Assembly (NCBI GenBank): GCA_964559175.1
Contig: CAZLGT010000001.1
Coordinates: forward strand, 62,001 to 126,000
Direction of reading: 5' to 3'
Length of the DNA: 64,000 nucleotides
Source of the DNA: Mariniphaga sp964559175
GTDB taxonomy: Bacteria; Bacteroidota; Bacteroidia; Bacteroidales; Prolixibacteraceae
Shown: in pieces, positions 14,306 through 22,229 of the stretch
How positions within the stretch are numbered: position 1 is the first letter of the stretch
Layout of the letters: each line of letters opens with the position of its first letter
Position numbers and translations under genes: made by a program
Notes under the pieces: generated by a model
Told to the model about the DNA's origin: nothing
Databases searched by the model: none
The model's input: only the letters and a program-made list of their open reading frames with translations

Positions 14306-14764
14306 GTGGCACATCCAAAATCAAATATCAATATAAAGAACCGAAAGGCGAATTTTGAGTATGAGCTGATTGAAAAACTGGTGGCAGGCATGCAGCTGGC
14401 CGGTACCGAAATCAAATCCATTCGTAACGGTAAAGTAAGTATGAACGATGCCTACTGCCAGTTTCACAATGGCGAGCTGTTTGCAAAAAACATTCATATT
14501 TCGGAATATGAACTGGGCACCTATAACAACCATCCGGCCAAGCGCGACCGCAAATTGCTGCTCACGAAAAGGGAGTTGCAAAAGCTGGAGCGTAAACTCA
14601 AGGAATCGGGGTTGACCATTGTGCCCACCCGCCTTTTTATAAACGACCGGGGATTTGCAAAGCTCGAGATTGCGCTGGCCCGCGGGAAAAAAGTTTACGA
14701 CAAGCGGGAGACACTTAAAAGCAAAGACTCAAAACGGGAAATGGACCGGATGATGAAATTTTAG
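14306..14764 (+). CDS. smpB: SsrA-binding protein SmpB
   Basis: A 152-residue protein starting with GTG. SmpB binds tmRNA and delivers it to stalled ribosomes for trans-translation. Diagnostic stretches are present: NRKANFEYELIEKLVAG, the TEIKSIRNGKVSMNDAY OB-fold core, NNHPAKRDRKLLL, and the basic C-terminal tail KKVYDKRETLKSKDSKRE, which enters the decoding centre. Length is normal. It stands alone between a membrane protein gene and a convergent exonuclease gene. Confidence 0.96.
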   Translation: MAHPKSNINIKNRKANFEYELIEKLVAGMQLAGTEIKSIRNGKVSMNDAYCQFHNGELFAKNIHISEYELGTYNNHPAKRDRKLLLTKRELQKLERKLKESGLTIVPTRLFINDRGFAKLEIALARGKKVYDKRETLKSKDSKREMDRMMKF

Positions 14765-14864
14765 TTGCCACACTCAAATCATTGGTTGTTATTTGTTTGC
14801 CATTTGGCTTCGGGCTGTTTTCTGCGTCCCTTGCTCACCCCATCTTCCCATTTCCTGCTTCCTC

Positions 14865-15587
14865 CTACACCACTTCCATGTTTTCTATGGGAATAATTTT
14901 ATCTCCTTTGTATTTCAGCAGCAGGTTGGCTACTGCCAGCGTGTCTTTTTCGCAGTAGCGCACAATGCGGTCGAGGTCATTCTCTTCCCAGTAAATGCGC
15001 GATACCTGGCTTCCGTCAATATCGTCTTTCGGTGTGGGGATATTGAAAAGTTCGCAAAGCAGCGAGAGGGAGGTGTAGTGTTTGTAGTCTCCAAATTTCC
15101 ATAGTTGCAGGGTATCAATTAAATGGTCTTTTACCTCCCAGGGTTTGGCTCCGGCAATATCGAGTATTTTGGGCAGAGGCAGATTGTTTACAAGGGCGCG
15201 CCGGGCAATGTACGGAAAGTCAAATTCCTGTCCGTTATGAGCGCATAGCCTCCGTTTCCCTTTTTTTGAAAAGGCCTCCAAAGCATTGAAAAATTCCTGA
15301 ATAAGCTTTTTCTCGTCTTCGGCATAGAACGATTTCACCCGGAAGAAAAATTCCCCCTTTTTTTGAAAAACATACCCTGCCGAAATGCAGATGATGCGTC
15401 CAAATTCGGCATAAATTCCGGCACGATCGTATAAAACTTCGGCTGGTTCGTCGTTGCTAATCTGAAATTGCATTTTGTGTTCCCAGAGTTGCCTCCATTT
15501 TTCATTCAGGCCGTTGTATTCCGGGGCTTGCGGAGCGGTTTCAATATCGAGAAACAGCACTTCTTCAATGTTCAGGTTACGAAGCAT
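14865..15587 (-). CDS. PolB-related 3'-5' exonuclease (RNase H-like fold)
   Basis: A 240-residue protein of the predicted PolB-like exonuclease family (DUF2319/DNA_pol_B_exo2 type). The DEDD acidic residues can be seen: Asp and Glu in VLFLDIETAP (exo I), CAHNGQEFDFPYIARR (exo II) and CEKDTLAVANLLLKY (exo III). It probably degrades single-stranded DNA or RNA 3'-5'; its cellular job is not established. Its stop/start arrangement leaves no gap to the uridine kinase gene, which is read first, so the two share a transcript. Confidence 0.85.
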   Translation of the reverse strand: MLRNLNIEEVLFLDIETAPQAPEYNGLNEKWRQLWEHKMQFQISNDEPAEVLYDRAGIYAEFGRIICISAGYVFQKKGEFFFRVKSFYAEDEKKLIQEFFNALEAFSKKGKRRLCAHNGQEFDFPYIARRALVNNLPLPKILDIAGAKPWEVKDHLIDTLQLWKFGDYKHYTSLSLLCELFNIPTPKDDIDGSQVSRIYWEENDLDRIVRYCEKDTLAVANLLLKYKGDKIIPIENMEVV

Positions 15588-16202
15588 TTATTTGTTTTTT
15601 AAAATGTGGTTAATATGGTTTGTTAAAATATTGATAGCCACCTGGTTCATTCCACCCTGCGGAATAATGATGTCGGCAAACCGCTTGGTGGGTTCAATGA
15701 ATTGCAGATGGCTGGGGCGCACGGTTTTTTCGTACCGGTCGAGTACCTGGTTTATGTTGCGCCCCCGTTCGTTAATATCGCGCCGGATAACCCTTGAAAG
15801 GCGGAGGTCGGAGTCGCAGTCCACAAAAACTTTTATATCCATCAGTTCGCGCAATTTTTTATGTGTGAGGCACAAAATGCCTTCCACAATAAGCACTTCG
15901 CGGGGCTCCACCCGGCGGGTTTCGGGCTGTCGCAAACAACTGATAAACGAATACACCGGTTCCTCGACAGGCTGGCCGTGGCGCAGTTTTTTTACATGGT
16001 CGCACAGTAAATCGAATTCTACCGAGTCCGGGTGATCGAAGTTTTTAGCCCGGCGTTCTTCCAGGCTCAGGTGGCCGTTGTCAAAGTAATACGCATCCTG
16101 CGACAGCAGGGCAACTTCATTTCTGGAGAAACGTTCTGTAATTTTCCTGACCACAGTGGTTTTTCCCGAGCCGGTACCTCCGGCAATGCCTATTATCAGC
16201 AT
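15588..16202 (-). CDS. udk: Uridine kinase
   Basis: Homologues begin at MLIIGIAGGTGSGKTT, so the ATG at 16202 is used rather than the upstream one at 16256; 204 residues. The Walker A motif GGTGSGKTT is at the N-terminus. The nucleoside-binding segment SQDAYYFDNGHLSLEERRA and the FDHPDSVEFDLL motif are typical of Udk, which phosphorylates uridine and cytidine in pyrimidine salvage. A basic lid region (RVIRRDINERGRN) follows. Normal length. Confidence 0.94.
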   Translation of the reverse strand: MLIIGIAGGTGSGKTTVVRKITERFSRNEVALLSQDAYYFDNGHLSLEERRAKNFDHPDSVEFDLLCDHVKKLRHGQPVEEPVYSFISCLRQPETRRVEPREVLIVEGILCLTHKKLRELMDIKVFVDCDSDLRLSRVIRRDINERGRNINQVLDRYEKTVRPSHLQFIEPTKRFADIIIPQGGMNQVAINILTNHINHILKNK

Positions 16203-16315
16203 AGTTCCTTTTAGTTTATCGTTAATAATGGTTGAAATTAAAAATTTTGCCTGCACCTGTCCCGGAAATCATTAATTTCGCCGATGAAAAACGAAGGTAC
16301 AAAAATTCATGCGAT

Positions 16316-16615
16316 ATGGTAAACCACATAGTACTTTTTAAACTGAAAGAATTTCCCGGAGAACAGAAAAAGGAAGTTATTGCCGAATTGAAAGAAATGC
16401 TGCAGGGACTTCAGCAGAAGATCACCGAAGTAAAATACATCGAGGTTGGCGTGAATTACGAAACCGATTCCAAAAGTTTCGACCTGGCGCTTATTTCTCA
16501 TTTCGAAAGCCTTGAAGATTTGGATGCATACCGTGTGCATCCCGAACACCTGAAGGTAGTGGAACGGATTAAGGAAACAACAGTTGACCGGGCTGCGGTA
16601 GATTACTTTTTTTAA
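16316..16615 (+). CDS. Dabb-family stress-responsive alpha/beta-barrel protein
   Basis: The ATG at 16316 (MVNHIVLFKLKEF) is the family's usual start; the open frame extends upstream without homologous character. The 99 residues form a ferredoxin-like dimeric alpha-beta barrel: MVNHIVLFKL strand, helix EQKKEVIAELKEMLQGL, then SFDLALISHFESLEDLDAYRVHPEHLKVV, where the YxxHPEH motif is diagnostic. Function in bacteria is unknown; some relatives are small heme- or polyketide-binding enzymes. It is divergent from udk and upstream of manA. Confidence 0.88.
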   Translation: MVNHIVLFKLKEFPGEQKKEVIAELKEMLQGLQQKITEVKYIEVGVNYETDSKSFDLALISHFESLEDLDAYRVHPEHLKVVERIKETTVDRAAVDYFF

Positions 16616-16672
16616 TCGCCGCTTAACCTTTAAATAACGGTTTGTGACAGAAACAGATAACAATAACAGAAT

Positions 16673-17653
16673 ATGGCAGGATTATACCCTTTGAAATTTA
16701 ATCCCATTTTTCTTGAAAAAATATGGGGTGGAAACCGCATTAAAACGGTGCTTGGTAAAGATTATGACTTACCCAACTGCGGCGAGAGCTGGGAACTTTC
16801 GGCAGTGGAAGGCAATGTTTCGGTGGTGAGGAACGGGTTTCTGAAAGGAAATAACCTGACCGAGCTGGGGGAAGTTTACATGGGCGATCTGCTGGGAGAT
16901 AAGGTTTATAAAAAATTCGGTATTGAGTTTCCGTTGCTTTTCAAGTTTATCGATGCCGATGCCGATCTTTCCATCCAGGTGCATCCCGGCGATGAACTGG
17001 CTGCAAAACGGCATAATGCGTATGGCAAAACTGAAATGTGGTATGTGATACATGCCGAAAAGGGAGCCCTCATCAACTCAGGCTTAAACCGAGAGATAAC
17101 CCGTGAAGAGTATATCGGATTCCTCGAAAAAGGCAAACTCACCGAAATACTTTGTTTTGAAGAAACTTTTCCCGGCGATGTGTTTTTTATTCCGGCAGGC
17201 AGAATTCATGCCATCGGGAAAGGAATACTACTGGCTGAAATTCAGCAGACTTCCGACGTTACTTACCGCATTTACGATTATGAGCGGAGAGATAAAGAAG
17301 GGAAAATTCGAGAATTACATAACGAATTGGCCTTAGATGCCATCGAGTTTGCTTACCACAGCGAATATAAAACGAAATACGAAGCAGAAAGCAACAAGTC
17401 ATCCGAGATTGTTAGTTGCCCCTATTTTACCACCAATATGCTCCGGTTCAATCAAAAGCTGGAAAAGGACTATCATCAGCTCGATTCGTTTGTGGTGTAT
17501 ATGAACCTGAAAGGTAGCTTCAGTATTATATTTGAAACAGGAACAGAGGTGGTTGAGCAGGGCGAAACCGTATTGATTCCGGCAAGCCTTGAAAATTTTT
17601 ACCTGGTACCGCTTACCCCGGAAGTTGAAACCCTGGAAATTTACATTAAGTAG
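16673..17653 (+). CDS. manA: Mannose-6-phosphate isomerase, class I
   Basis: A 326-residue cupin enzyme interconverting mannose-6-phosphate and fructose-6-phosphate. It begins with PLKFNPIFLEKIWGGNRI, characteristic of short type I isomerases. Zinc ligands are present in IQVHPGDELA (Gln, His), GKTEMWYVI (Glu) and AGRIHAIGKG (His). The enzyme feeds mannose into glycolysis or supplies mannose-6-phosphate for GDP-sugar synthesis. It lies 57 bases after the Dabb gene. Confidence 0.93.
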   Translation: MAGLYPLKFNPIFLEKIWGGNRIKTVLGKDYDLPNCGESWELSAVEGNVSVVRNGFLKGNNLTELGEVYMGDLLGDKVYKKFGIEFPLLFKFIDADADLSIQVHPGDELAAKRHNAYGKTEMWYVIHAEKGALINSGLNREITREEYIGFLEKGKLTEILCFEETFPGDVFFIPAGRIHAIGKGILLAEIQQTSDVTYRIYDYERRDKEGKIRELHNELALDAIEFAYHSEYKTKYEAESNKSSEIVSCPYFTTNMLRFNQKLEKDYHQLDSFVVYMNLKGSFSIIFETGTEVVEQGETVLIPASLENFYLVPLTPEVETLEIYIK

Positions 17654-17711
17654 TTTTTTGTCGGCAGTTTTAATTTTTTTTACCAATTTTAACCCACGGA
17701 AAATATTCCTT

Positions 17712-18317
17712 ATGGAGATAAAAGATGCCCGTTTTGTAATTAGTAATACCGACGTGGAAAGATGTCCCCGTCCCGACAGGCCGGAATATGCTTTCATCGG
17801 GCGTTCCAATGTGGGAAAGTCATCGCTGATAAATATGCTCACCAACCGTAAATCGCTGGCGAAAACATCGGGAAAACCTGGTAAAACAAGGCTCATTAAT
17901 CATTTTTTAATAAATGATACATGGTACCTGGTGGATCTTCCCGGTTACGGATATGCGAAAATCGGGCGTCGGGAAAGCAAAAAGTGGGGTAATTTCTTTC
18001 GGAATTATATCCTTACCCGTGAAAATCTGTTTTGCCTTTTCGTTTTGATCGACTCGCGACACGATCCGCAGCCCATCGATCTTGAATTTATGGAGTGGCT
18101 GGGAATAAACGAAATACCTTTTGCAATTATTTTTACAAAAACCGATAAGCTGAAGGAACAGGAGTTGGAGGACAATATGAAAAATTATCAGCAAAAAATG
18201 CTGGAGACCTGGGAAAGTATGCCGCCCTGGTTTGTTTCTTCTGCTCAAACAGGCCACGGACGCACTGAAATATTGAAATACATTCAGAATATTAACCAAA
18301 CAAGCCAAATACCGTGA
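17712..18317 (+). CDS. engB: Ribosome biogenesis GTPase EngB (YihA/YsxC)
   Basis: The start at 17712 (MEIKDARFVISNTDVERCP) matches the family; the longer frame overlaps manA and is rejected. 201 residues. The G1 motif GRSNVGKSS, G2 region KPGKTRLINHF, G3 DLPGYGYAK and G4 TKTDKLK are all present. EngB is an essential GTPase in late 50S subunit assembly. It is followed by prs at short distance. Confidence 0.95.
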   Translation: MEIKDARFVISNTDVERCPRPDRPEYAFIGRSNVGKSSLINMLTNRKSLAKTSGKPGKTRLINHFLINDTWYLVDLPGYGYAKIGRRESKKWGNFFRNYILTRENLFCLFVLIDSRHDPQPIDLEFMEWLGINEIPFAIIFTKTDKLKEQELEDNMKNYQQKMLETWESMPPWFVSSAQTGHGRTEILKYIQNINQTSQIP

Positions 18318-18415
18318 TTCGGAAAAAACGATTTAACGCATTATTTCATAGTAAAAAAAGTGGGAATGACTTACCTTTACAGTATTTTCAAAACAATAAC
18401 AAAAACAACATACCT

Positions 18416-19357
18416 ATGGGCAGTAAAAATCATCCTTTAAAAATTTTTTCGGGACGGGCCACACAGTATCTGGCTGAAAAAATATGCGACAGCCTCGATG
18501 TGGATTTGGGACAGACCTCGTGCCCCGTTTTTTCCGACGGCGAGTTTGAACCCTGCTACGAAGAAACCATACGTGGTTCGCATGTGTTTATTGTGCAATC
18601 GACACCTCCACCAGCCGAAAACCTGCTGGAACTGCTTCTGCTGATTGATGCCGCCAAACGAGCCAGCGCTTCGCATGTGGTGGCCGTTATCCCTTATTTT
18701 GGGTATGCCCGGCAAGACCGCAAAGACAAACCCCGCGTTTCCATTGGTGCCAAGCTGATGGCCGATTTGCTCTCGGCTGCCGGCATCGACCGCGTGATAA
18801 CCATGGACCTTCATGCCGACCAGATTCAGGGGTTTTTCGATGTCCCGGTCGATCACCTCTACGCTTCTGCTTTGTTTATTCCATTTATCAGCAAAATGGG
18901 ACTGGAAAACCTTACCATTGCCTCGCCCGATGTGGGGGGAACCAAACGGGCCAACACCTATGCCCGCATGTTGCAAACCGATATGGTGATTTGCCACAAA
19001 ACAAGGGCAAAAGCCAATGAGGTGAATAGCATGACCGTTATTGGCGATGTGAAAGGCAAAGATGTGATAATTGTTGACGACATGATTGATACAGCCGGAA
19101 CCATTACAAAGGCAGCCAATCTGATGAAGAAAGAAGGCGCCAATTCGGTACGTGCCTTTGCCGCGCATGGAGTACTCTCGGGACCGGCCATCGAACGCAT
19201 CGAACGTTCAGTGCTGGAAGAGGTCTATTTTACCGATTCCATCCGTACGAAAGAGGCCAGCAGCAAAATAAAATATCTGACCGTTGCCGATGCCCTGGGC
19301 GAAGCCATCCGAAGGGTGTATAAAAATCAGTCAATAAGTTCGTTATATTACCGCTAA
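18416..19357 (+). CDS. prs: Ribose-phosphate pyrophosphokinase
   Basis: The start at 18416 (MGSKNHPLKIFSGRA) gives 313 residues, the normal length; an upstream ATG at 18314 overlaps engB and would add an unrelated tail. Catalytic and binding motifs are clear: PYFGYARQDRK flexible loop, TMDLHADQIQGFFDVPVDHL, and the PRPP loop IVDDMIDTAGTI. It makes PRPP for nucleotide, NAD, histidine and tryptophan synthesis; the window also has PRPP users (nicotinate phosphoribosyltransferase) and purA. Confidence 0.96.
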   Translation: MGSKNHPLKIFSGRATQYLAEKICDSLDVDLGQTSCPVFSDGEFEPCYEETIRGSHVFIVQSTPPPAENLLELLLLIDAAKRASASHVVAVIPYFGYARQDRKDKPRVSIGAKLMADLLSAAGIDRVITMDLHADQIQGFFDVPVDHLYASALFIPFISKMGLENLTIASPDVGGTKRANTYARMLQTDMVICHKTRAKANEVNSMTVIGDVKGKDVIIVDDMIDTAGTITKAANLMKKEGANSVRAFAAHGVLSGPAIERIERSVLEEVYFTDSIRTKEASSKIKYLTVADALGEAIRRVYKNQSISSLYYR

Positions 19358-19361
19358 TTTA

Positions 19362-19508
19362 TATCTTTGCACCGCTTTTTCCGAAAAAGCAGGAGCATTT
19401 AGGGTGAACCAAACCTGTAATTTCTTATAAATCACGAAATTTGGGTTTGCTCGCTTTTAGTTATGCATGCTGTTTGTTCCGCTCCCGATAGCTGTCGGGA
19501 TTGCGGAA
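19362..19508 (+). promoter_or_regulatory. Promoter and structured leader of rplY
   Basis: A -7 box TATCTTTG (19362-19369) is followed by three hairpins: GCTTTTT/AAAAAGC (19374-19390); CAAACC-AATTTC/GAAATT-GGTTTG (19410-19449); and a two-tier stem TTCCGC-CCCGA/TCGGG-GCGGAA (19477-19508) ending 39 bases before the rplY ATG. The order promoter-hairpins-ribosomal protein gene suggests an autogenous control leader, but the first hairpin may partly serve as the prs terminator. Confidence 0.55.
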
Positions 19509-19547
19509 AGGACTGAGTACCATAATTATTAACGTAAAATTTTTAAA

Positions 19548-20204
19548 ATGAAATCATTGAAAATCGAGGGACAGAAAAGAGAAAACCTCGGAAAAAAAGA
19601 ATCGAAAAGATTGCGCCAACAGGGTATGGTTCCCGGCGTATTGTACGGAAAAGACGAAGTAATTCATCTGTCTGTTCCTTTCAGCGACCTCAGACCATTT
19701 GCCTACACTCCCAACGTGTACCTGATTGATCTTACGGTTGACGGTCAAACCTACCAGGCGATGATTCAGGATATTCAGTGGCATCCGGTTGAAGAACAAA
19801 TGCTGCACATCGACTTCCTGAAAATTGAAGAAGAGATACCTGTGAAAATAGATATCCCCATTCAGTTTACTGGCCTGGCCAAAGGGATTAAAGCGGGGGG
19901 TAAACTTAAAACCAACATGCGTAAACTGCGTGTGAAAGCATTGGCCCAACACCTGCCCGATGTGATTGAAATTGATGTAACAAAACTGGCCATTGGCGAC
20001 AGTATTAAAGTGGAAGAATTGCATCGTGATAATTTGGAATTCCTCAATAACAAATCGAATATGATTGTTGGTGTGGTTTCCACAAGAGTAGCTCAATCGG
20101 CTATGTTGTTGCCGGAAGATGAGGAAGAAGAAGGTGAAAGCGAAGGCGAAGCTGGCGAAGAAGGCGGTGAATCTCCTGAAGCTGCCGAATCATCAGAACA
20201 ATAA
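19548..20204 (+). CDS. rplY: 50S ribosomal protein L25 / general stress protein Ctc
   Basis: A 218-residue two-domain L25 (TL5/CTC type). The N-terminal 5S-rRNA-binding domain reads MKSLKIEGQKRENLGKKESK and RQQGMVPGVLYGKDE; the C-terminal beta domain includes IPIQFTGLAKGIKAGGKL and HLPDVIEIDVTKLAIGDSI. The last 30 residues are a Glu/Gly/Ser-rich acidic tail, common in Bacteroidota. It precedes pth with a 13-base gap, a widely conserved rplY-pth pair. Confidence 0.95.
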   Translation: MKSLKIEGQKRENLGKKESKRLRQQGMVPGVLYGKDEVIHLSVPFSDLRPFAYTPNVYLIDLTVDGQTYQAMIQDIQWHPVEEQMLHIDFLKIEEEIPVKIDIPIQFTGLAKGIKAGGKLKTNMRKLRVKALAQHLPDVIEIDVTKLAIGDSIKVEELHRDNLEFLNNKSNMIVGVVSTRVAQSAMLLPEDEEEEGESEGEAGEEGGESPEAAESSEQ

Positions 20205-20217
20205 AAACTGACTATTT

Positions 20218-20784
20218 GTGAAGTATTTAATTGCAGGGCTTGGAAACATTGGCCCGGAGTATAAAAATACACGTCACAACATTGGATTTCAAATATTGGA
20301 CGCTCTGGCCGGGGCGTCCAATATTGCTTTTAGTGATAAACGCTACGGTTTCGTTGGCGATTACAAATATAAAGGACGAAACTTTCTGCTGCTGAAACCC
20401 ACAACGTATGTGAACCTTAGCGGACGAGCCGTAAACTACTGGCTGCAAAAAGAAAAAATTCCGTTGGAAAATATGCTGGTGCTGGTGGATGATTTGGCGC
20501 TGCCCTTCGGAACCCTGCGGGTAAAAGCCAAAGGCAGTCATGGAGGACATAACGGGCTGCGCAACATCACCGAAGTGCTGGGCCGGAACGATTTTGCGCG
20601 GTTGCGGTTCGGTATCGGAGATCAATTTCATCCCGGCTTTCAGGTGGATTACGTGCTGAGTGAATGGACAACAGAAGAAAAAAAACAACTCCCCGAAAAA
20701 ATAGACAACTGCATCGAAATTATCCAAAGCTTTGGAACCATTGGTGTTGAGCGCACCATGAACTTTTTCAATAAAAGGAAGTAA
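20218..20784 (+). CDS. pth: Peptidyl-tRNA hydrolase
   Basis: A 188-residue Pth starting with GTG. It recycles peptidyl-tRNA released from ribosomes. The motif GLGNIGPEYKNTRHNIGF contains Asn10 and catalytic His20; KPTTYVNLSG, VLVDDLALPFGTLRVK and KGSHGGHNGLRNI supply the rest of the active site. Normal length. It is one base upstream of the S4-domain gene, so rplY-pth-S4 form an operon devoted to ribosome upkeep. Confidence 0.96.
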   Translation: MKYLIAGLGNIGPEYKNTRHNIGFQILDALAGASNIAFSDKRYGFVGDYKYKGRNFLLLKPTTYVNLSGRAVNYWLQKEKIPLENMLVLVDDLALPFGTLRVKAKGSHGGHNGLRNITEVLGRNDFARLRFGIGDQFHPGFQVDYVLSEWTTEEKKQLPEKIDNCIEIIQSFGTIGVERTMNFFNKRK

Positions 20785-20785
20785 C

Positions 20786-21163
20786 ATGGCTGAACATGTC
20801 AGGATAGACAAATGGCTGTGGGCGGTAAGAATTTTTAAAACACGTAGCCAGGCCACCGAAGCCTGCAAAAAAGGCAGAGTTATCGTGGGAGATCTACCCG
20901 TAAAAGCTTCCCGCGAAGTGCATCACGGAGAAGTGATACAGGTGCGAAAACCACCGCTTACACGAAGCTACAAGGTGCTTGGACTGGCTGAAAAACGGAT
21001 GGGGGCAAAACTGGCGGTTAATTTTGTGGAAGATATTACTCCTTCCGAAGAACTTGAAGTTCTGGAAATGCAAAAACAGATGAACTGGAGCCAGCGACAA
21101 AGAGGCGCAGGCAGGCCCACTAAAAAAGAACGCCGCAAACTCGACGACTTCTTCGATTTATAG
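20786..21163 (+). CDS. RNA-binding S4-domain protein (Hsp15-like)
   Basis: A 125-residue protein with an N-terminal S4 domain: VRIDKWLWAVRIFKTRSQATEACKKGRVIV. The C-terminal half is basic and ends GAGRPTKKERRKLDDFFD, a signature of Hsp15/HslR-type proteins that bind free 50S subunits carrying nascent chains. Position directly after pth supports a ribosome-rescue role. Confidence 0.92.
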   Translation: MAEHVRIDKWLWAVRIFKTRSQATEACKKGRVIVGDLPVKASREVHHGEVIQVRKPPLTRSYKVLGLAEKRMGAKLAVNFVEDITPSEELEVLEMQKQMNWSQRQRGAGRPTKKERRKLDDFFDL

Positions 21164-21230
21164 GTACATTTGATTGTTCGTAAACTGCTTTGTACCCATT
21201 GGAATTTTTAGTTTAATTAAAATTGTGCAC

Positions 21231-21770
21231 ATGCTGGTAGCCAAACAAAAACGAAAAGAGAACATTGCCGAATACATTTTGTACCTCTACCAGGTAGAAG
21301 ACCTTATAAGGGCTTTTCATCTCGACAGGGAATTGATTAACGAGAATCTGGTGAGTCGCTACCAGGTGGAAAAACCAGAAAAAGAAGAACTTTCGGCCTG
21401 GTACGAAAATCTGGTGTTGATGATGGAAAAAGAGGGAAGGCAAAAAAAAGGACATTTACAGTTTATCACAAACCTCATCAACGAGCTTAACGAGTTTCAT
21501 TTGCGGTTAATACAAACCGAATCGGTACCCGTGTATGTTGCTGTTTACAAGGCTGTGGCCGGGTTGCTGGCTGAGCTGAAGCAGAAAAACAAATCGGCTG
21601 ACAATGAAGTGCAGGTTGCCATCGACGGCGTTTACGGGTACCTGTTACTGAAAATCCAGAAAAAGGAAATCACTCCCGAAACAAAAGATGCTGTTAAGCA
21701 AATGAGCCATTGGCTTTCGGAGCTGTCCCGGTTGTTCAAAGATTACGAAGCCGGCGACTTAGAGTTCTAA
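21231..21770 (+). CDS. DUF4924 family protein
   Basis: The ATG at 21231 (MLVAKQKRKENIAEYILYLYQVEDLIRA) is preferred; the upstream extension is unlike the family. 179 residues, all-helical and soluble. The N-terminal helix with KENIAEYILYLYQVEDLIRA is typical of DUF4924, a Bacteroidota-restricted family of unknown function. It follows the S4 gene by 67 bases and overlaps the convergent DCC-family gene by 12 bases. Confidence 0.82.
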   Translation: MLVAKQKRKENIAEYILYLYQVEDLIRAFHLDRELINENLVSRYQVEKPEKEELSAWYENLVLMMEKEGRQKKGHLQFITNLINELNEFHLRLIQTESVPVYVAVYKAVAGLLAELKQKNKSADNEVQVAIDGVYGYLLLKIQKKEITPETKDAVKQMSHWLSELSRLFKDYEAGDLEF

Positions 21771-22175
21771 ATCGTGTGCTTCGGGAAAATATTTTCGCTC
21801 ATCGGGTGAAGGAATCCTGCACGTTGATTTTTTACCGAACCAGCGATACCTGTTCCGGGCAACCCACCGGTAAATGCAGTTTCGCCAACGCAACGGTACA
21901 ACCCTGAATATTCCGGCTAAATTCCACGGGAAAGGTAGCATCCGGGCTATCTTAATTGCAGCCTCCGATTCCATGTACATATTACCGCCGTGTAAAAGTG
22001 CCACCGAATCGGGCATTTCAGGCAATCCGAAATGTTGTTTTATCAATTCGCCGGCTTCTGATTGAAGGGGAACAAACCTGAACTTTTTCAATTTGTCCCT
22101 TTTCAGAATGAAATCAACAGTGCCGTTACACAGGTTACAAACACCATCGAACAGTATTACTGGATTCTGCATCAT
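21759..22175 (-). CDS. DCC-family thiol-disulfide oxidoreductase-like protein (DUF393)
   Basis: A 138-residue protein with the N-terminal DGVCNLC motif (DxxCxxC) that names the family, in ILFDGVCNLCNGTVDFIL. The central part FRFVPLQSEAGELIKQHFG and the C-terminal YRWVARNRYRWFGK are family-typical. Members are predicted thioredoxin-fold proteins, with unproven redox activity. It lies downstream of the cytochrome c assembly gene on the same strand, 54 bases away. Confidence 0.88.
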   Translation of the reverse strand: MMQNPVILFDGVCNLCNGTVDFILKRDKLKKFRFVPLQSEAGELIKQHFGLPEMPDSVALLHGGNMYMESEAAIKIARMLPFPWNLAGIFRVVPLRWRNCIYRWVARNRYRWFGKKSTCRIPSPDERKYFPEAHDLEL

Positions 22176-22229
22176 AGCGGAGGGATTTTCCCAGGCTTTC
22201 CGGACGCTTTCATTATGGTGGCCTTTCGT

